From NCBI GenBank assembly GCA_002842735.1, contig PHEB01000002.1, positions 62,001 to 126,000 of the forward strand: a DNA stretch of 64,000 nt, written 5' to 3'. The DNA comes from Alphaproteobacteria bacterium HGW-Alphaproteobacteria-7 (lineage in GTDB: Bacteria; Pseudomonadota; Alphaproteobacteria; Sphingomonadales; Sphingomonadaceae). The position numbers and the translations under genes are program-made. Positions 34,404 through 46,525 of the stretch are shown in pieces. Under the pieces are notes generated by a model that was not told the DNA's origin, made no database searches, and saw nothing but the letters and a program-made list of their open reading frames with translations. Each line of letters begins with the position of its first letter. Within the stretch, counting starts at the first letter, position 1.

Positions 34404-35045
34404 ATGGCTCTCAACCCCACCCTACGCGAGGAAGAGCGTGAGCGGATTGCGCGCCATGTGCTCGATCTGGTGAAAGCGCGCGGATCAGAGATCCCGTGGA
34501 CTATCGCCATGGCCGAAAGCGGGCTGACGCGCGCACGGTTCGAAGCACTGTTTGCCGATTATGACGATCTGTTCGATGCGGTCGCCCAGACCTGGCTTGC
34601 CCCGCATATGGCGGTGATGGAGGAGGTGCTGGCGAGCAATCTCCCGCCTCCGCGCAAGATGTTCGAATTCTTCCGCCGTCGCTTCACCATATCGCAGGCG
34701 CGGTTCCGCGAAGACCCGGAACATTTCACTATCCTGTGCGAAATGGGCGCTGCCAATTTTGAAAAGGTGCGTTCCTATGTCGATCTGGCCGATCACTACC
34801 TGTGCGAGCTGATTGCAGAAGCCCAGGCCGAAGGGTTCTTTGCGGGGCTGGAAATTGATGAGGCGCTGTCGCTGATCAATCAGATGATGTCCAACTACAC
34901 CCTGCCCGATGCGCTGATCTATCTCGGTGAGAAGCTGACCGAGCAGAAACTCGCACGGATCGTCGACACGATGTTCATCGGCTTGTCGGGCGAGACCGGC
35001 ACGGATGCTTCGGGTGTCAACACGCTGAAAGTGGCGTCGTTCTGA
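34404..35045 (+). CDS. TetR/AcrR-type transcriptional regulator
   Basis: A 213-residue protein with an N-terminal helix-turn-helix region (REEERERIARHVLDLVKARG, then IPWTIAMAESGLTRARFEAL and DLFDAVAQTW) and an all-helical ligand-binding half, the layout of TetR repressors. The HTH diverges from the canonical consensus, so the call rests mainly on overall layout. AAGGAGG lies 15 bases before the ATG. The target is unknown; the acyltransferase gene directly upstream is the closest candidate. Its 3' end is convergent with the M50 peptidase gene. Confidence 0.7.
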   Translation: MALNPTLREEERERIARHVLDLVKARGSEIPWTIAMAESGLTRARFEALFADYDDLFDAVAQTWLAPHMAVMEEVLASNLPPPRKMFEFFRRRFTISQARFREDPEHFTILCEMGAANFEKVRSYVDLADHYLCELIAEAQAEGFFAGLEIDEALSLINQMMSNYTLPDALIYLGEKLTEQKLARIVDTMFIGLSGETGTDASGVNTLKVASF

Positions 35046-35052
35046 AAGCGAT

Positions 35053-35145
35053 TTATATCAGCGCGCTGAGATGCTTGCGCATCACGCGCTGGAAATGCGC
35101 GGGGCGCCGCACGGGCTTGACCAAAGCGCGATAAGTCAGGCTCAT
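35053..35145 (-). CDS. Possible 30-residue basic peptide
   Basis: A short ORF, MSLTYRALVKPVRRPAHFQR plus ten residues ending HLSALI, lies directly after and in the same frame as the M50 peptidase stop codon. There is no good ribosome-binding site. It could be a small protein, or the lost C-terminus of the peptidase if its stop codon is recent. Weakly supported. Confidence 0.2.
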   Translation of the reverse strand: MSLTYRALVKPVRRPAHFQRVMRKHLSALI

Positions 35146-35157
35146 CGAGCTTTGGTA

Positions 35158-35934
35158 TTAGTCCCGGCGGAACTGCAGCACATTGGCGGGCCGTTTGGGC
35201 GGCGGCGGGCGCAGGCGCTGTTCGGCGAGCGCATATTTGAGCGCCGCGCCCACCATCAGCGCCGATACCAGCAGGATCGCCGCCGCCCAGAACCAGTGAG
35301 GCAGGCCCATTTCCGCAGCGATTTGTCCGGTGTCTGACAGTATTGACTGACCCTCGATCACCGCTTGTTCGGTGAACAGGTAATGGAAATCGCGCAGCAT
35401 GCTCATCGCGCCCAGCACACCTAAGAATTGCAGGGTAAAGCGCACGAACCCAGGCGAAGCGCGCCATGCAACCAGCACCAACACCGCAGCCACCAGCGGC
35501 AACATGGTATAGCCGACTGGCGACCGCACCCAGATCGCCACGCTCGCCATAATCGCCGCCGCCGATAGCCACAGTACGGGTCGCCACAGCCGCGGATGCG
35601 CGCTGGCGACGATCAGAAGGGCGCCGACCACGCTCGGCGCCAATGGCCCGCCGGCAGCAATCGCGGCGAGCGTGAAGCGTGAGGCATCAGCCGCGACCTG
35701 GCTCTGCGCGACGCCCGAACCACTGGCAAAGATCATCAATTGCTGAAATTGCTGCCCCAGCGCCAGCGCCGTCAGCCCATGGCCCATTTCGTGAAACCAG
35801 GTTGTCAGGATGGCGAAGGGATAGATCAGATAGGTGCCAAATGGCAGCGCAGGCAGCATCACCACCACCAACCCGGCCAGCACCAGCCGACCGACCGCTT
35901 CGCCCTGACTGCCGGGGGTAACAAGCGATCGCAT
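35158..35934 (-). CDS. M50 family membrane metallopeptidase
   Basis: A 258-residue membrane protein with about six helices and the zinc-binding HExxH motif in TTWFHEMGHGLTALALG near residue 48, placed in a transmembrane helix as in site-2-type proteases. The Gly-rich GGPLAPSVVGALLI stretch in a later helix fits the M50B-like group. I do not see a clear NxxPxxxxDG second zinc motif, so whether it is catalytic is not certain. It ends in a basic tail. It starts six bases after the end of the AI-2E transporter gene on the same strand and is probably co-transcribed with it. Substrate unknown. Confidence 0.72.
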   Translation of the reverse strand: MRSLVTPGSQGEAVGRLVLAGLVVVMLPALPFGTYLIYPFAILTTWFHEMGHGLTALALGQQFQQLMIFASGSGVAQSQVAADASRFTLAAIAAGGPLAPSVVGALLIVASAHPRLWRPVLWLSAAAIMASVAIWVRSPVGYTMLPLVAAVLVLVAWRASPGFVRFTLQFLGVLGAMSMLRDFHYLFTEQAVIEGQSILSDTGQIAAEMGLPHWFWAAAILLVSALMVGAALKYALAEQRLRPPPPKRPANVLQFRRD

Positions 35935-35939
35935 CGGCC

Positions 35940-37127
35940 TCAGCCAGCCTCGGCAGGCGAGGGCCCTGCGCCCCTGTCCCCTGTGCCCTTGCCCCTTGCG
36001 TCCTTATCATCGGCATTCGGAACCCGCCCGGTCGCATCGACCGCGATTCGCAGTGCTTCCTCGTCCTCGTCACGCTGTTCGCGCAGGATCGACCAGCTGG
36101 CCAGAAACAGACCGGCGACCAGCGGGCCGAGGACAATTCCCGAAAACCCGGCCATGCTGATCCCGCCCAATGTGGTGATGAGGATGATCCAGTCAGGAAT
36201 ACCAGTATCGCGCCCGACCAGTATCGGGCGCAGCACATTATCGGCCGATGAGATGATGAAGAACCCGGTCAGCAGCACGAACAGGCCCTGCCAGTAATCA
36301 CCGATCAACAGCAGATACAGGCCCGCCGGCAACCACACCGCGCCCGATCCGATCACCGGAACCAGCGCGAAAATCGCCATGATCACCCCGAACAACAGTG
36401 CCGATGGCACGCCCGCAATCATCAGCGTGATCGTGCCCAGCGCGCCCTGCACCAACGCCACCACGCCGGTGCCCTTGATGGTCGCGCGCACGATCCCGAG
36501 GAACCGTTCAGACAGACGTTCGGCAATGCTGCGTTCAACCGGGATCGCCCGCAGCACCGTTCGCCCGATCCGTTCGCCATCGCGCAGCAGGAAATACATT
36601 ACATAAAGCGCGACGCCGAACGACAGGAGGAAGCCGAGTGCGCCGCTGCCGATCGAAACCGCCTGACCGGCAATCATCCCGGCGCTTTCGCTGAGCAATT
36701 CCTGTATTCGCGCCTGGACATTCGCCATGTCGGCCCAGCCGCTGCGGTCAAATGCTTCCTGCGCGGTTGCCGGCAGCATGTTGTAAACAGAATTGAACAG
36801 CGCAGCCAGATCGACCGGTTGCTGCTGCAAGGCGGCGACCAGCCTGATCGCTTGCTGCGCCACCAGCGCGGCAATCCACAGCGCGGGAACCATCACAACG
36901 AAGAAGATCACCAGCAGCGATACCCCCGCCGCCGGATTGCGCCGCCCGCCCATTCGCCGCAGGATATTGCGATACAGCGGCTGGAACATGATCGCTGCCA
37001 GCCCCGCCCACAATAGCGGCTGGGCAAACGGCAAGATGATGACAGCCATCAGCAGGCTGACCACCGCAAGGATTATCAGGAAGCTTGCGTGCTGCAATTC
37101 CTCGGTGCGGTGCGGCTGTTGATTCAT
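35940..37127 (-). CDS. AI-2E family transporter
   Basis: A 395-residue membrane protein with the AI-2E/PerM topology: a pair of N-terminal helices, a long central soluble region with amphipathic helices (about residues 90-150), then helices including LLSFGVALYVMYFLLRDGER and the family motif LVPVIGSGAVWLPAGLYLL, and finally GGISMAGFSGIVLGPLVAGL. Members export diverse solutes or act as sodium antiporters; the AI-2 link is proven only for a few. The last 30 residues are a low-complexity polar tail encoded by GGGGACAGGGG-like runs. Downstream lies the M50 peptidase gene and upstream gyrB, all on one strand. Confidence 0.88.
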   Translation of the reverse strand: MNQQPHRTEELQHASFLIILAVVSLLMAVIILPFAQPLLWAGLAAIMFQPLYRNILRRMGGRRNPAAGVSLLVIFFVVMVPALWIAALVAQQAIRLVAALQQQPVDLAALFNSVYNMLPATAQEAFDRSGWADMANVQARIQELLSESAGMIAGQAVSIGSGALGFLLSFGVALYVMYFLLRDGERIGRTVLRAIPVERSIAERLSERFLGIVRATIKGTGVVALVQGALGTITLMIAGVPSALLFGVIMAIFALVPVIGSGAVWLPAGLYLLLIGDYWQGLFVLLTGFFIISSADNVLRPILVGRDTGIPDWIILITTLGGISMAGFSGIVLGPLVAGLFLASWSILREQRDEDEEALRIAVDATGRVPNADDKDARGKGTGDRGAGPSPAEAG

Positions 37128-37154
37128 GGCCTTCGGTTCGTTCCCTGTAAGTGC

Positions 37155-39779
<2,625 letters not shown>

Positions 39780-39833
39780 TCATCCACAGGCGAATTCGTT
39801 ATGACAGCCTCGAAGTCATCTGGGAGTGCTGAC

Positions 39834-41261
39834 ATGAAGAAGCCGATTACCGCCCTTGCCGCTGCCGCACTGGTCGCGACGCCGCTGGCAGCACAGACGC
39901 CAACCGGCACCATGGGCGATTTGCGCCCCGACCAGCAGCAGTTCTTTGCTCTTTATAAGGAGCTGGTTGAAACCGACACCACGGTGTCCAGCGGCAGTTG
40001 CACCCAGGCATCGGCGCAGATCGCCACCCGGCTCAAGGCAGCGGGCTTTGCTGATGACCAGATCATCCAGTTTTCGGTTCCCGAGCACCCCAAGGATGGC
40101 GGGCTGGTAGCGGTGCTGCCGGGTACGTCAAAGTCGCTCAAGCCGATGCTGCTGCTCGCCCACATCGACGTGGTCGAAGCCAAGCGCGAAGATTGGGTGC
40201 GCGAACCGTTCAAGCTGATCGAGGAAGGTGGCTATTATTACGCGCGCGGGATCGCCGACGACAAGTTCATGGCCGCAACCTGGGCTGATGCGATGATCCG
40301 GCTGAAGGAGGCCAACGCCAAGCCCAAGCGCACGATCAAAATGGCGCTGACCTGCGGTGAGGAGACCGACACCGCATTCAATGGGGCGCAATACCTGTCC
40401 ACCCAAAAGCGCGACCTGATCGATGCCGCGTTCGCACTCAATGAAGGCGGCGGCGGGCGCACCGATGGCAAGGGCCATCTGATGGTTCAGACGGTGCAGG
40501 TCGGCGAAAAGGTCTATCAGGATTATAAGCTGGTGGTGACCAATCCGGGCGGGCACAGCTCACAGCCGGTGCCCGACAACGCGATCTACCGCATGGCGGA
40601 GGCGCTCGAAAAGATCGGTGCGCACGAATTTCCAGCCGAGCTCAACGACACCACCCGCGCCTTCTTCGCCAAGGCGGGCGCTTTGCGGCCCGACGCACTG
40701 GGCAAGGCGATGGTCGCGCTGACCGAGAACCTCGACAACCCAGAGGCGATGGCGCTGGTCAACAAGGACAAAGCGATGCATTCGATGCTGCGCACGACCT
40801 GCGTGGCGACGATGATCGAAGGCGGGCATGCGGTCAATGCGCTGCCGCAGCGGGTCGAAGCGAACGTCAACTGCCGGATTTTCCCCGGCCATAGCCCCGC
40901 CGAAATCAAGGATCAGCTGGCCGCTGTGGTCGATGACAACGCGGTCGCGATTTCGTTCGCGCGGGCTGACAAGCTGATCGCCACATCCCCGCCGCTCGAT
41001 CCCGCAATCATCGGTCCGATGGAAGCGCTGGCGGCGAAGTATTTTCCCGGCGTGCCGGTGATCCCGGCCATGTCGACCGGAGCGACCGATGCAGTTTACA
41101 TCGGCGGTGCGGGGATCCCCACCTACGGCGTTCCCGGCGCATGGGGCGATCCTGACGGCAATGGTGCCCATGGCCTCAACGAACGGCTTGAGGTCAAGGC
41201 GGTCTATACCGGACGCGATTATCTGTTCGACCTGGTCAAGGCGTTGGCGAATCCGAAATAA
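39834..41261 (+). CDS. M20 family metallopeptidase, secreted
   Basis: A 475-residue zinc peptidase. The signal peptide MKKPITALAAAALVATPLAA directs it to the periplasm. Two-zinc motifs are present: LLLAHIDVV, GIADDKFMAA, TCGEETDTA with the catalytic and bridging glutamates, and GVPGAWGDPDGNGAHGLNER with the last histidine. A dimerisation domain (VTNPGGHSSQPVPDNA) interrupts the catalytic domain, as in the carboxypeptidase/aminoacylase-type M20 enzymes. It probably hydrolyses peptides or N-acyl amino acids. The ATG at 39834 follows GGGAG by 9 bases; the ORF track start far upstream lies antisense to gyrB and is wrong. It is divergent from gyrB. Confidence 0.9.
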   Translation: MKKPITALAAAALVATPLAAQTPTGTMGDLRPDQQQFFALYKELVETDTTVSSGSCTQASAQIATRLKAAGFADDQIIQFSVPEHPKDGGLVAVLPGTSKSLKPMLLLAHIDVVEAKREDWVREPFKLIEEGGYYYARGIADDKFMAATWADAMIRLKEANAKPKRTIKMALTCGEETDTAFNGAQYLSTQKRDLIDAAFALNEGGGGRTDGKGHLMVQTVQVGEKVYQDYKLVVTNPGGHSSQPVPDNAIYRMAEALEKIGAHEFPAELNDTTRAFFAKAGALRPDALGKAMVALTENLDNPEAMALVNKDKAMHSMLRTTCVATMIEGGHAVNALPQRVEANVNCRIFPGHSPAEIKDQLAAVVDDNAVAISFARADKLIATSPPLDPAIIGPMEALAAKYFPGVPVIPAMSTGATDAVYIGGAGIPTYGVPGAWGDPDGNGAHGLNERLEVKAVYTGRDYLFDLVKALANPK

Positions 41262-41270
41262 ACTGGCGGC

Positions 41271-42077
41271 TCACTCCGCCGGTTTGGCGGGCGGCCAGTT
41301 GAACGGTCGCCCAAATGCTTCGCGAAAATGCACCGCGCCTTGCCAGATCGTCGCGTCGAACAGCGGCATCATCCCGGCGCGGGTGGCGGCGTCAAACTGG
41401 GTTTCGTGGCACTGCGCAGCGGCGCTGGCGGCGGCGAGATCGGCGGGGGTGTAGGCGATGCTTTCGGTCAGCAGCGCGGGGTCGGTGGTGGCCCATTGCG
41501 CCATTTCGGGCACCGGCGGCAAGCGTCCGGCGGGGATGCCGACATAAAGCAGCTTGGGGCGGGTCGCGGCGGGCATGGCCTGCACGACCTGTGTGGCAAG
41601 CGCGCTCACCATGCGGTGGTCGGCGTGGCCATAGCCGCCATCGGGGCCCCAGGTGAGGGCGATGTCAGCATCAGCGATTTGCGCGGATATTGAGGCAATA
41701 AGCGTGTCCGCTTGGGCCGCCTTTCCGCGTGCTTCCTGCCATAGCCGTCCGTCACCCCAGCCAAGGTTGTCTAAAAACGAAACCCCCAGTGCCGTGGCTG
41801 CGCACTGCGCCTCTTGGCGGCGGATCTTCGCCAACTGTTCGCCCGGAGCAAGATCGGAAACGCCCGGCCCGGCATCGCCCGCAGTGGCATGGATGATGGT
41901 GACAAAATGGCCCTGCCGCGACAGCGCAGCGAGCGCGGGGGCCATCGGCAGTTCGTCATCAGGATGCGCCAGCACGGCGGTCACCCGAAAATGCTCGGCA
42001 ACCTGTTCCTGTCCGCGCCCCGCCGCCGGGGTTATCGCCAATGCGGCCAGCGCCGCCACTATTGCTTGCCGGATCAT
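41271..42077 (-). CDS. PIG-L family deacetylase, secreted
   Basis: A 268-residue zinc-dependent N-deacetylase of the LmbE/PIG-L family, acting on N-acetylated sugars or related conjugates. The motif VLAHPDDELPMAPALAAL carries the catalytic Asp and two zinc ligands, and GGYGHADHRMV provides the third histidine. A signal peptide places it in the periplasm. Ribosome-binding site AGGAGG is 6 bases before the second of two adjacent ATG codons, which is why 42077 is used. It converges with the M20 peptidase gene and is divergent from an acyl-CoA ligase gene by only about 60 bases. The substrate is unknown. Confidence 0.85.
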   Translation of the reverse strand: MIRQAIVAALAALAITPAAGRGQEQVAEHFRVTAVLAHPDDELPMAPALAALSRQGHFVTIIHATAGDAGPGVSDLAPGEQLAKIRRQEAQCAATALGVSFLDNLGWGDGRLWQEARGKAAQADTLIASISAQIADADIALTWGPDGGYGHADHRMVSALATQVVQAMPAATRPKLLYVGIPAGRLPPVPEMAQWATTDPALLTESIAYTPADLAAASAAAQCHETQFDAATRAGMMPLFDATIWQGAVHFREAFGRPFNWPPAKPAE

Positions 42078-42134
42078 CATCACCCTCCTTTCAAACCCTT
42101 TGCGCTTGGCTTTGGCCCGGTTATGCAGATTCGC

Positions 42135-43688
42135 ATGAATACAGCAATCATGACCGCCCGCCTCGCCGAACCCTTCGGCTCCTTCCTCGATATCCTGATG
42201 GAATGGTCGCAGATCAAGGGGGATGACCTCGCCTTGGTGGACGAGCGACGCGAAGTGCATTGGGCCGAACTGGCTGAGCTGGTCGAGCGGCTGGCGGCGC
42301 GGCTGGTTGAGACCGGATTGCAGCGCGGGCAATCGGTGGCGATCCTGGGCACCTCCAGCGTCGAATACGCGCTGGTGTTCCTCGCCGCGGTGCGCGCGGG
42401 CGGGGTGGCTGCGCCGCTCACCACCAGCGCTTCGCCCGAACAGCTTGCGGGCATGGCGAAGGATTCGGGCGCGATCCATCTGTTCATCGACGCGGCCAAG
42501 GCGGCGGAACTCGGCCCCGATTTCATGGCTGACCTGATCCGCGTGCCCTTGGAGTCGATCGATCAGTGGATGGCGCCTACGGGAACCTGCGCGCCCGCCT
42601 TTACGCCCGATCCCAAAGATCCGTTCAACATCATCTATTCCAGCGGCACCACCGGCATTCCCAAGGGAATCGTCCATTCGCACCAGATGCGCTGGCGGCA
42701 GTTCGCGACGACCGCGTTGTCCTTTCTGGAAGCCGGAATCGCTGTCCGCTCGCTCGCTTCTACCCCGCTCTATTCCAACACCACGATGGTGGCGTTTCTG
42801 CCGGTGCTGCTGGCGGGCGGCTGTGTGCGGGTGATGGGCAAGTTCGATTGCGCCAAATGGCTAGCCCACGCGCAGACCGACCGCACCACCATCACCATGC
42901 TGGTGCCGGTGCAGTATCAACGGCTGATGGATTTTGCGGATTTCGACAGCTTCGACCTGTCGGCGCTCCAGCTCAAATATTGCACCTCCGCCCCCTTCCC
43001 GGCGGAATTGAAGCGCGAGGTGCTGCGGCGGATGCCGGGCGCGCTGATCGAGATTTATTCGATGACCGAAGGCGGTGTTGTATGCCTGCTGGCGTGCCAC
43101 GAATTCCCCGACAAGCTCCACACCGTGGGCCGCCCCGCGCCGGGCAGCGAGCTGAAGGTGCTTGACGATGAAGACCGCGAAGTGCCGCCCGGCACCCCCG
43201 GCAACCTGATTGGCCGCAGCCTGACCATGATGAGCGGCTACAAAAACCGCCCGGACAAGACGCACGAAGCGCAGTGGATTGATCCTGCCACGGGTGAGGC
43301 GTGGATGCGGATGGGCGATATTGGCCGGGTGGACGCCGATGGCTTTGTCGAACTGGTGGGCCGCGCCAAGGACATGATCATCTCGGGCGGGTTCAATATC
43401 TACCCCAGCGATCTGGAGGCGGAATTGCTGAAGGAGGCGGGCGTGATCGAGGCTGCGGTGGTGGGCGTGCCGTCACGCAACTGGGGGGAAAGCCCGGTCG
43501 GATTCGTCGTGCTGAACAATGGCACGGGTGACTGCGCTGCGATCATGGCGGCGGTGAACGCGCGGCTGGGCAAGACCCAGCGGCTCGCAGCGCTCTACGC
43601 CATCGCTGAAATGCCGCGTAGCCACATCGGCAAGCTGCTCAAGTCCGAGCTGCGCGAAGAAGCCGAGCGGCTGGGCGGGGTGGAATAG
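42135..43688 (+). CDS. Class I adenylate-forming acyl-CoA ligase
   Basis: A 517-residue AMP-forming ligase. The P-loop is IIYSSGTTGIPKGIVHSHQM, followed by the YSMTEGG motif, GDIGRVDADGFVELVGRAKD, IISGGFNIYPSDLEAELLKE and the C-terminal catalytic lysine in MPRSHIGKLLKSELRE. It activates a carboxylic acid to its CoA thioester; the acid is unknown. It is distinct from the other ligase at 22.8 kb. Three in-frame ATG codons (42123, 42135, 42150) lie within 27 bases and none has a good ribosome-binding site, so the exact start is uncertain. Confidence 0.87.
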   Translation: MNTAIMTARLAEPFGSFLDILMEWSQIKGDDLALVDERREVHWAELAELVERLAARLVETGLQRGQSVAILGTSSVEYALVFLAAVRAGGVAAPLTTSASPEQLAGMAKDSGAIHLFIDAAKAAELGPDFMADLIRVPLESIDQWMAPTGTCAPAFTPDPKDPFNIIYSSGTTGIPKGIVHSHQMRWRQFATTALSFLEAGIAVRSLASTPLYSNTTMVAFLPVLLAGGCVRVMGKFDCAKWLAHAQTDRTTITMLVPVQYQRLMDFADFDSFDLSALQLKYCTSAPFPAELKREVLRRMPGALIEIYSMTEGGVVCLLACHEFPDKLHTVGRPAPGSELKVLDDEDREVPPGTPGNLIGRSLTMMSGYKNRPDKTHEAQWIDPATGEAWMRMGDIGRVDADGFVELVGRAKDMIISGGFNIYPSDLEAELLKEAGVIEAAVVGVPSRNWGESPVGFVVLNNGTGDCAAIMAAVNARLGKTQRLAALYAIAEMPRSHIGKLLKSELREEAERLGGVE

Positions 43689-43708
43689 GGCTCGCCCGAA
43701 AACAAGCC

Positions 43709-43738
43709 GGCCCGGCTACCCTGCTGGGCAACCGGGCC
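43709..43738. terminator. Hairpin after the acyl-CoA ligase gene
   Basis: GGCCCGG and CCGGGCC form a 7-pair stem 20 bases past the ligase stop codon. No T tract follows, so it may be a weak terminator or only stabilise the transcript. Confidence 0.4.
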
Positions 43739-43825
43739 GAATGTGGCTGTCGTTGGATGCACGTTATACCAGCGCGTGATGTGTTAGCATCTCAGCAGCC
43801 CGGTATCAGATGTCAGGTGCGGCTT

Positions 43826-43869
43826 GAGACGCGGCCACTATTCTAGGGGGGAGGGGGTGGCCGCGTCTC
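43826..43869 (+). terminator. 13-bp perfect inverted repeat, possible terminator or structured RNA
   Basis: GAGACGCGGCCAC and GTGGCCGCGTCTC pair perfectly around an 18-base loop that holds a G-rich run (AGGGGGGAGGGGG). The sequence TTTCGC follows. This is far stronger than chance in a noncoding region. It could terminate transcription or belong to a small RNA. Confidence 0.45.
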
Positions 43870-44268
43870 TTTCGCTGCGTGCCCGAACCCTGAGGTGGCG
43901 AGCAATCGACTGAGCAGGATGGCCGAGCGAGGGGGAGGGCTGGCCAATCCTGCCGGTCAGGCAGGCGGGCAGACAGGCCGTATCCGGCCAGCACTGCCGA
44001 GCGATCATCTCGCAAAGAGAAGGCCGGTTTGGAGAGGGGGCCCGGCACCCGATCGCTTACGGTTGCAAATGGTGTTCGATTGCATCGAATTCAAATGCGA
44101 AAACGCCAAGTTTAGTTGCATGAAGCGCAACAATAGTGTGGTAACGCCTGTTGCGGCGCGGACTTTGTGCAGCGTGTCCATCGATGCGCTTCAACAGCGG
44201 TGCAAAATAATCCGTCCGCAGCGCAGCAGCGCTGGACAGCGCGGGTTGCCCTGCCGTAATTCGCGCCC

Positions 44269-45885
44269 ATGAACCCGCACCCTTCCCATCCTGCACCCGG
44301 CGATTCCCCTGCTTCGGCCAATGTCGTCTCGGATTGCATCCTGATCGTCGATTTCGGGTCGCAAGTGACCCAGTTGATCGCGCGCCGCGTGCGCGAAGCC
44401 GGGGTCTATTCCGAAATCGCCCCCTTCACCCAGGCCGAAGCGGCGTTCCACCGGTTGAAGCCCAGGGGGATCATCCTGTCCGGCTCCCCCGCCAGCGTGC
44501 CCGATGATGGCAGCCCCCGCGCGCCGCAGATACTGTTCGATGCGGGCGTGCCGATCCTTGGCATTTGTTATGGCCAGCAGGTGATGAGCCATCAGCTCGG
44601 CGGCGAAGTGCGACCGGGGCATGAGACGGGAGAGGGCGGCGAATTTGGCCGCGCCTTCCTCACCGTAACCGCCGAATGCGCGCTGTTTGACGGGCTGTGG
44701 GGCGTGGGCGAACGCCATCAGGTGTGGATGAGCCACGGCGACAAGGTAACGCAGTTCGCCCCCGGTTTCGAGATTGTCGCAACCTCCGATGGCGCACCCT
44801 TCGCCGTGATCGCTGACGAAGCGCGCAGGTTCTACGGCACCCAGTTCCACCCGGAAGTCGTCCACACCCCCGATGGCGGCAAGCTGATCGCCAATTTCGT
44901 TCGCCATGTCTGCGGGCTGGCAGGCGATTGGACGATGGCCGAATTCCGCAAGACCAAGATTGCCGAAATCCGTGCGCAGGTTGGTGATAAGCGGGTGATC
45001 TGCGGCCTGTCAGGCGGGGTCGATTCGGCGGTGGCGGCGGTGCTGATTCACGAAGCGATTGGTGATCAGCTGACCTGCGTATTTGTCGATCACGGGCTGA
45101 TGCGGATGAACGAGGCCGATCAGGTCGTCACTCTGTTCCGCGATCATTACAACATCCCGCTGGTGCATGTGGAGGCGGAGGAGCTGTTTCTGGGCGGGCT
45201 CGCGGGTCTCACCGATCCCGAAGCCAAGCGCAAGTTCATCGGCAAGACCTTCATCGACGTGTTCGAGACCGAGGCCAACAAGATCGGTGGCGCAGATTTC
45301 CTCGCGCAGGGCACGCTTTACCCCGATGTGATCGAAAGCGTCAGCTTCACCGGCGGGCCGAGCGTGACTATCAAGAGCCATCACAATGTCGGCGGCCTGC
45401 CCGAACGCATGAATATGCAGCTGGTCGAGCCGTTGCGCGAATTGTTCAAGGACGAGGTGCGCGATCTGGGGCGCGAATTGGGCCTGCCCGATGCTTTCGT
45501 CGGGCGTCACCCCTTCCCCGGCCCCGGCCTCGCGATCCGCATCCCCGGCGAAGTGACCAAGGATCGCTGCGATATCTTGCGCAAGGCCGACGCGATCTAC
45601 CTCGAAGAAATCCGCAACGCAGGGCTTTATGATGCAATTTGGCAGGCGTTTGCGGTGCTGCTGCCGGTTAAGACCGTGGGCGTGATGGGTGATAGCCGCA
45701 CCTATGATTGGGTCTGCGCGCTGCGCGCCGTCACCTCCACCGACGGGATGACGGCGGACGTGTTCCCCTACGACGCCGGGTTCTTGACCCGCGTGGCCAC
45801 CCGCATCGTCAACGAGGTCAAGGGCATCAACCGCGTGGTGTATGATTACACATCCAAGCCACCGGGGACGATTGAATGGGAGTGA
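44269..45885 (+). CDS. guaA: GMP synthase (glutamine-hydrolysing)
   Basis: A 538-residue enzyme that converts XMP to GMP with ATP and glutamine. The N-terminal class I glutamine amidotransferase has the nucleophile in [16 protein letters not shown] and the His/Glu of FHPEVVHT. The ATP pyrophosphatase domain has the loop [15 protein letters not shown], and the C-terminal dimerisation domain ends KPPGTIEWE, the universally conserved GuaA tail. The gene is preceded by a long noncoding region and followed after 4 bases by a low-GC ORFan, at the site (guaA 3' end) known as an integration hotspot in many bacteria. Confidence 0.97.
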   Translation: MNPHPSHPAPGDSPASANVVSDCILIVDFGSQVTQLIARRVREAGVYSEIAPFTQAEAAFHRLKPRGIILSGSPASVPDDGSPRAPQILFDAGVPILGICYGQQVMSHQLGGEVRPGHETGEGGEFGRAFLTVTAECALFDGLWGVGERHQVWMSHGDKVTQFAPGFEIVATSDGAPFAVIADEARRFYGTQFHPEVVHTPDGGKLIANFVRHVCGLAGDWTMAEFRKTKIAEIRAQVGDKRVICGLSGGVDSAVAAVLIHEAIGDQLTCVFVDHGLMRMNEADQVVTLFRDHYNIPLVHVEAEELFLGGLAGLTDPEAKRKFIGKTFIDVFETEANKIGGADFLAQGTLYPDVIESVSFTGGPSVTIKSHHNVGGLPERMNMQLVEPLRELFKDEVRDLGRELGLPDAFVGRHPFPGPGLAIRIPGEVTKDRCDILRKADAIYLEEIRNAGLYDAIWQAFAVLLPVKTVGVMGDSRTYDWVCALRAVTSTDGMTADVFPYDAGFLTRVATRIVNEVKGINRVVYDYTSKPPGTIEWE

Positions 45886-45889
45886 TTTG

Positions 45890-46525
45890 GTGCCTTCAAT
45901 TTATTTAAGTTGGATTACGCCCGGTGTTGGCAGCGCGATTTCAGGGGCTATGACGGCCTTGGGGGCGATCACTGCCGTGCTAATTGCACATCACTACTTT
46001 GGTGGAAAAGTTCGAAATGTAACCAACAGCCTGGATGAAATCCAAAACAAGATTTCTGGTTTTCAGAGCGTTATTGACGAGAGATTCTCACAAATTACGA
46101 GTAATATCGATGACCTTAACGCAGCGTTGGGCGGCGTCCAAGATACCGCTGCGCGGACGCAAGCAGCGGTTTATGAGAGCAGAGATTATGACGATTCTCA
46201 AGGCATTGAGGAAGGCCAAGCGCAAGGCAACAAGCAAGCAGTCGCGCTGATTTGGAATGAAGTTGCAAATTTAATCGAGAAAATCGCGAGCTCAGAAAAT
46301 ATTGATGGTAGAACACGGGCTAAATATGGCCGGATAGATAGAAGAAGTTATTATAATCTAATAAGTTCTTTGAACGATGATGGCCGATTGCTCGAACAAA
46401 TGGAAGCATTTAAGCGTGCGGCGCAAATTTGGTATTCGTGCAGAAGGGCTACGGATGTTTCTGATGAAATAAAAATGGAGATTCAAGTATTAAAAGATCA
46501 ACTAATTGCAGCCTTTTCGCGATAA
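45890..46525 (+). CDS. Hypothetical membrane-anchored coiled-coil protein, low-GC ORFan
   Basis: A 211-residue protein I do not recognise. It has an N-terminal hydrophobic segment (SAISGAMTALGAITAVLIAH), then a heptad-like region (NSLDEIQNKISGFQSVIDER, then FSQITSNIDDLNAALGG) typical of a coiled coil, and a charged helical C-terminal half with NEVANLIEKIASSENIDGRT. The DNA is strikingly A+T-rich, with TTA, ATA and AAT codons rare in its neighbours. The GTG start at 45890 follows GGGAG by 7 bases; this site overlaps the end of guaA. It may be cargo or a remnant of an element integrated at guaA; no integrase or direct repeat was found. Confidence 0.6.
   Translation: MPSIYLSWITPGVGSAISGAMTALGAITAVLIAHHYFGGKVRNVTNSLDEIQNKISGFQSVIDERFSQITSNIDDLNAALGGVQDTAARTQAAVYESRDYDDSQGIEEGQAQGNKQAVALIWNEVANLIEKIASSENIDGRTRAKYGRIDRRSYYNLISSLNDDGRLLEQMEAFKRAAQIWYSCRRATDVSDEIKMEIQVLKDQLIAAFSR

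Larger units (their letters stand above)
43689..44268. other. Long intergenic region upstream of guaA with two hairpins
   Basis: About 580 bases without a convincing gene. It contains a GGCCCGG...CCGGGCC hairpin at its left end, a 13-base perfect inverted repeat near 43826-43869, and an A+T-richer stretch around 44060-44150 that probably holds the guaA promoter. The ORFs called here (80 and 125 residues) lack ribosome-binding sites and family features. Confidence 0.6.

Noticed and set aside
43806-44272. ORFs of 80 and 125 residues in the region before guaA
   Set aside because: No ribosome-binding site, no recognisable motif, and the hairpin region lies within one of them.
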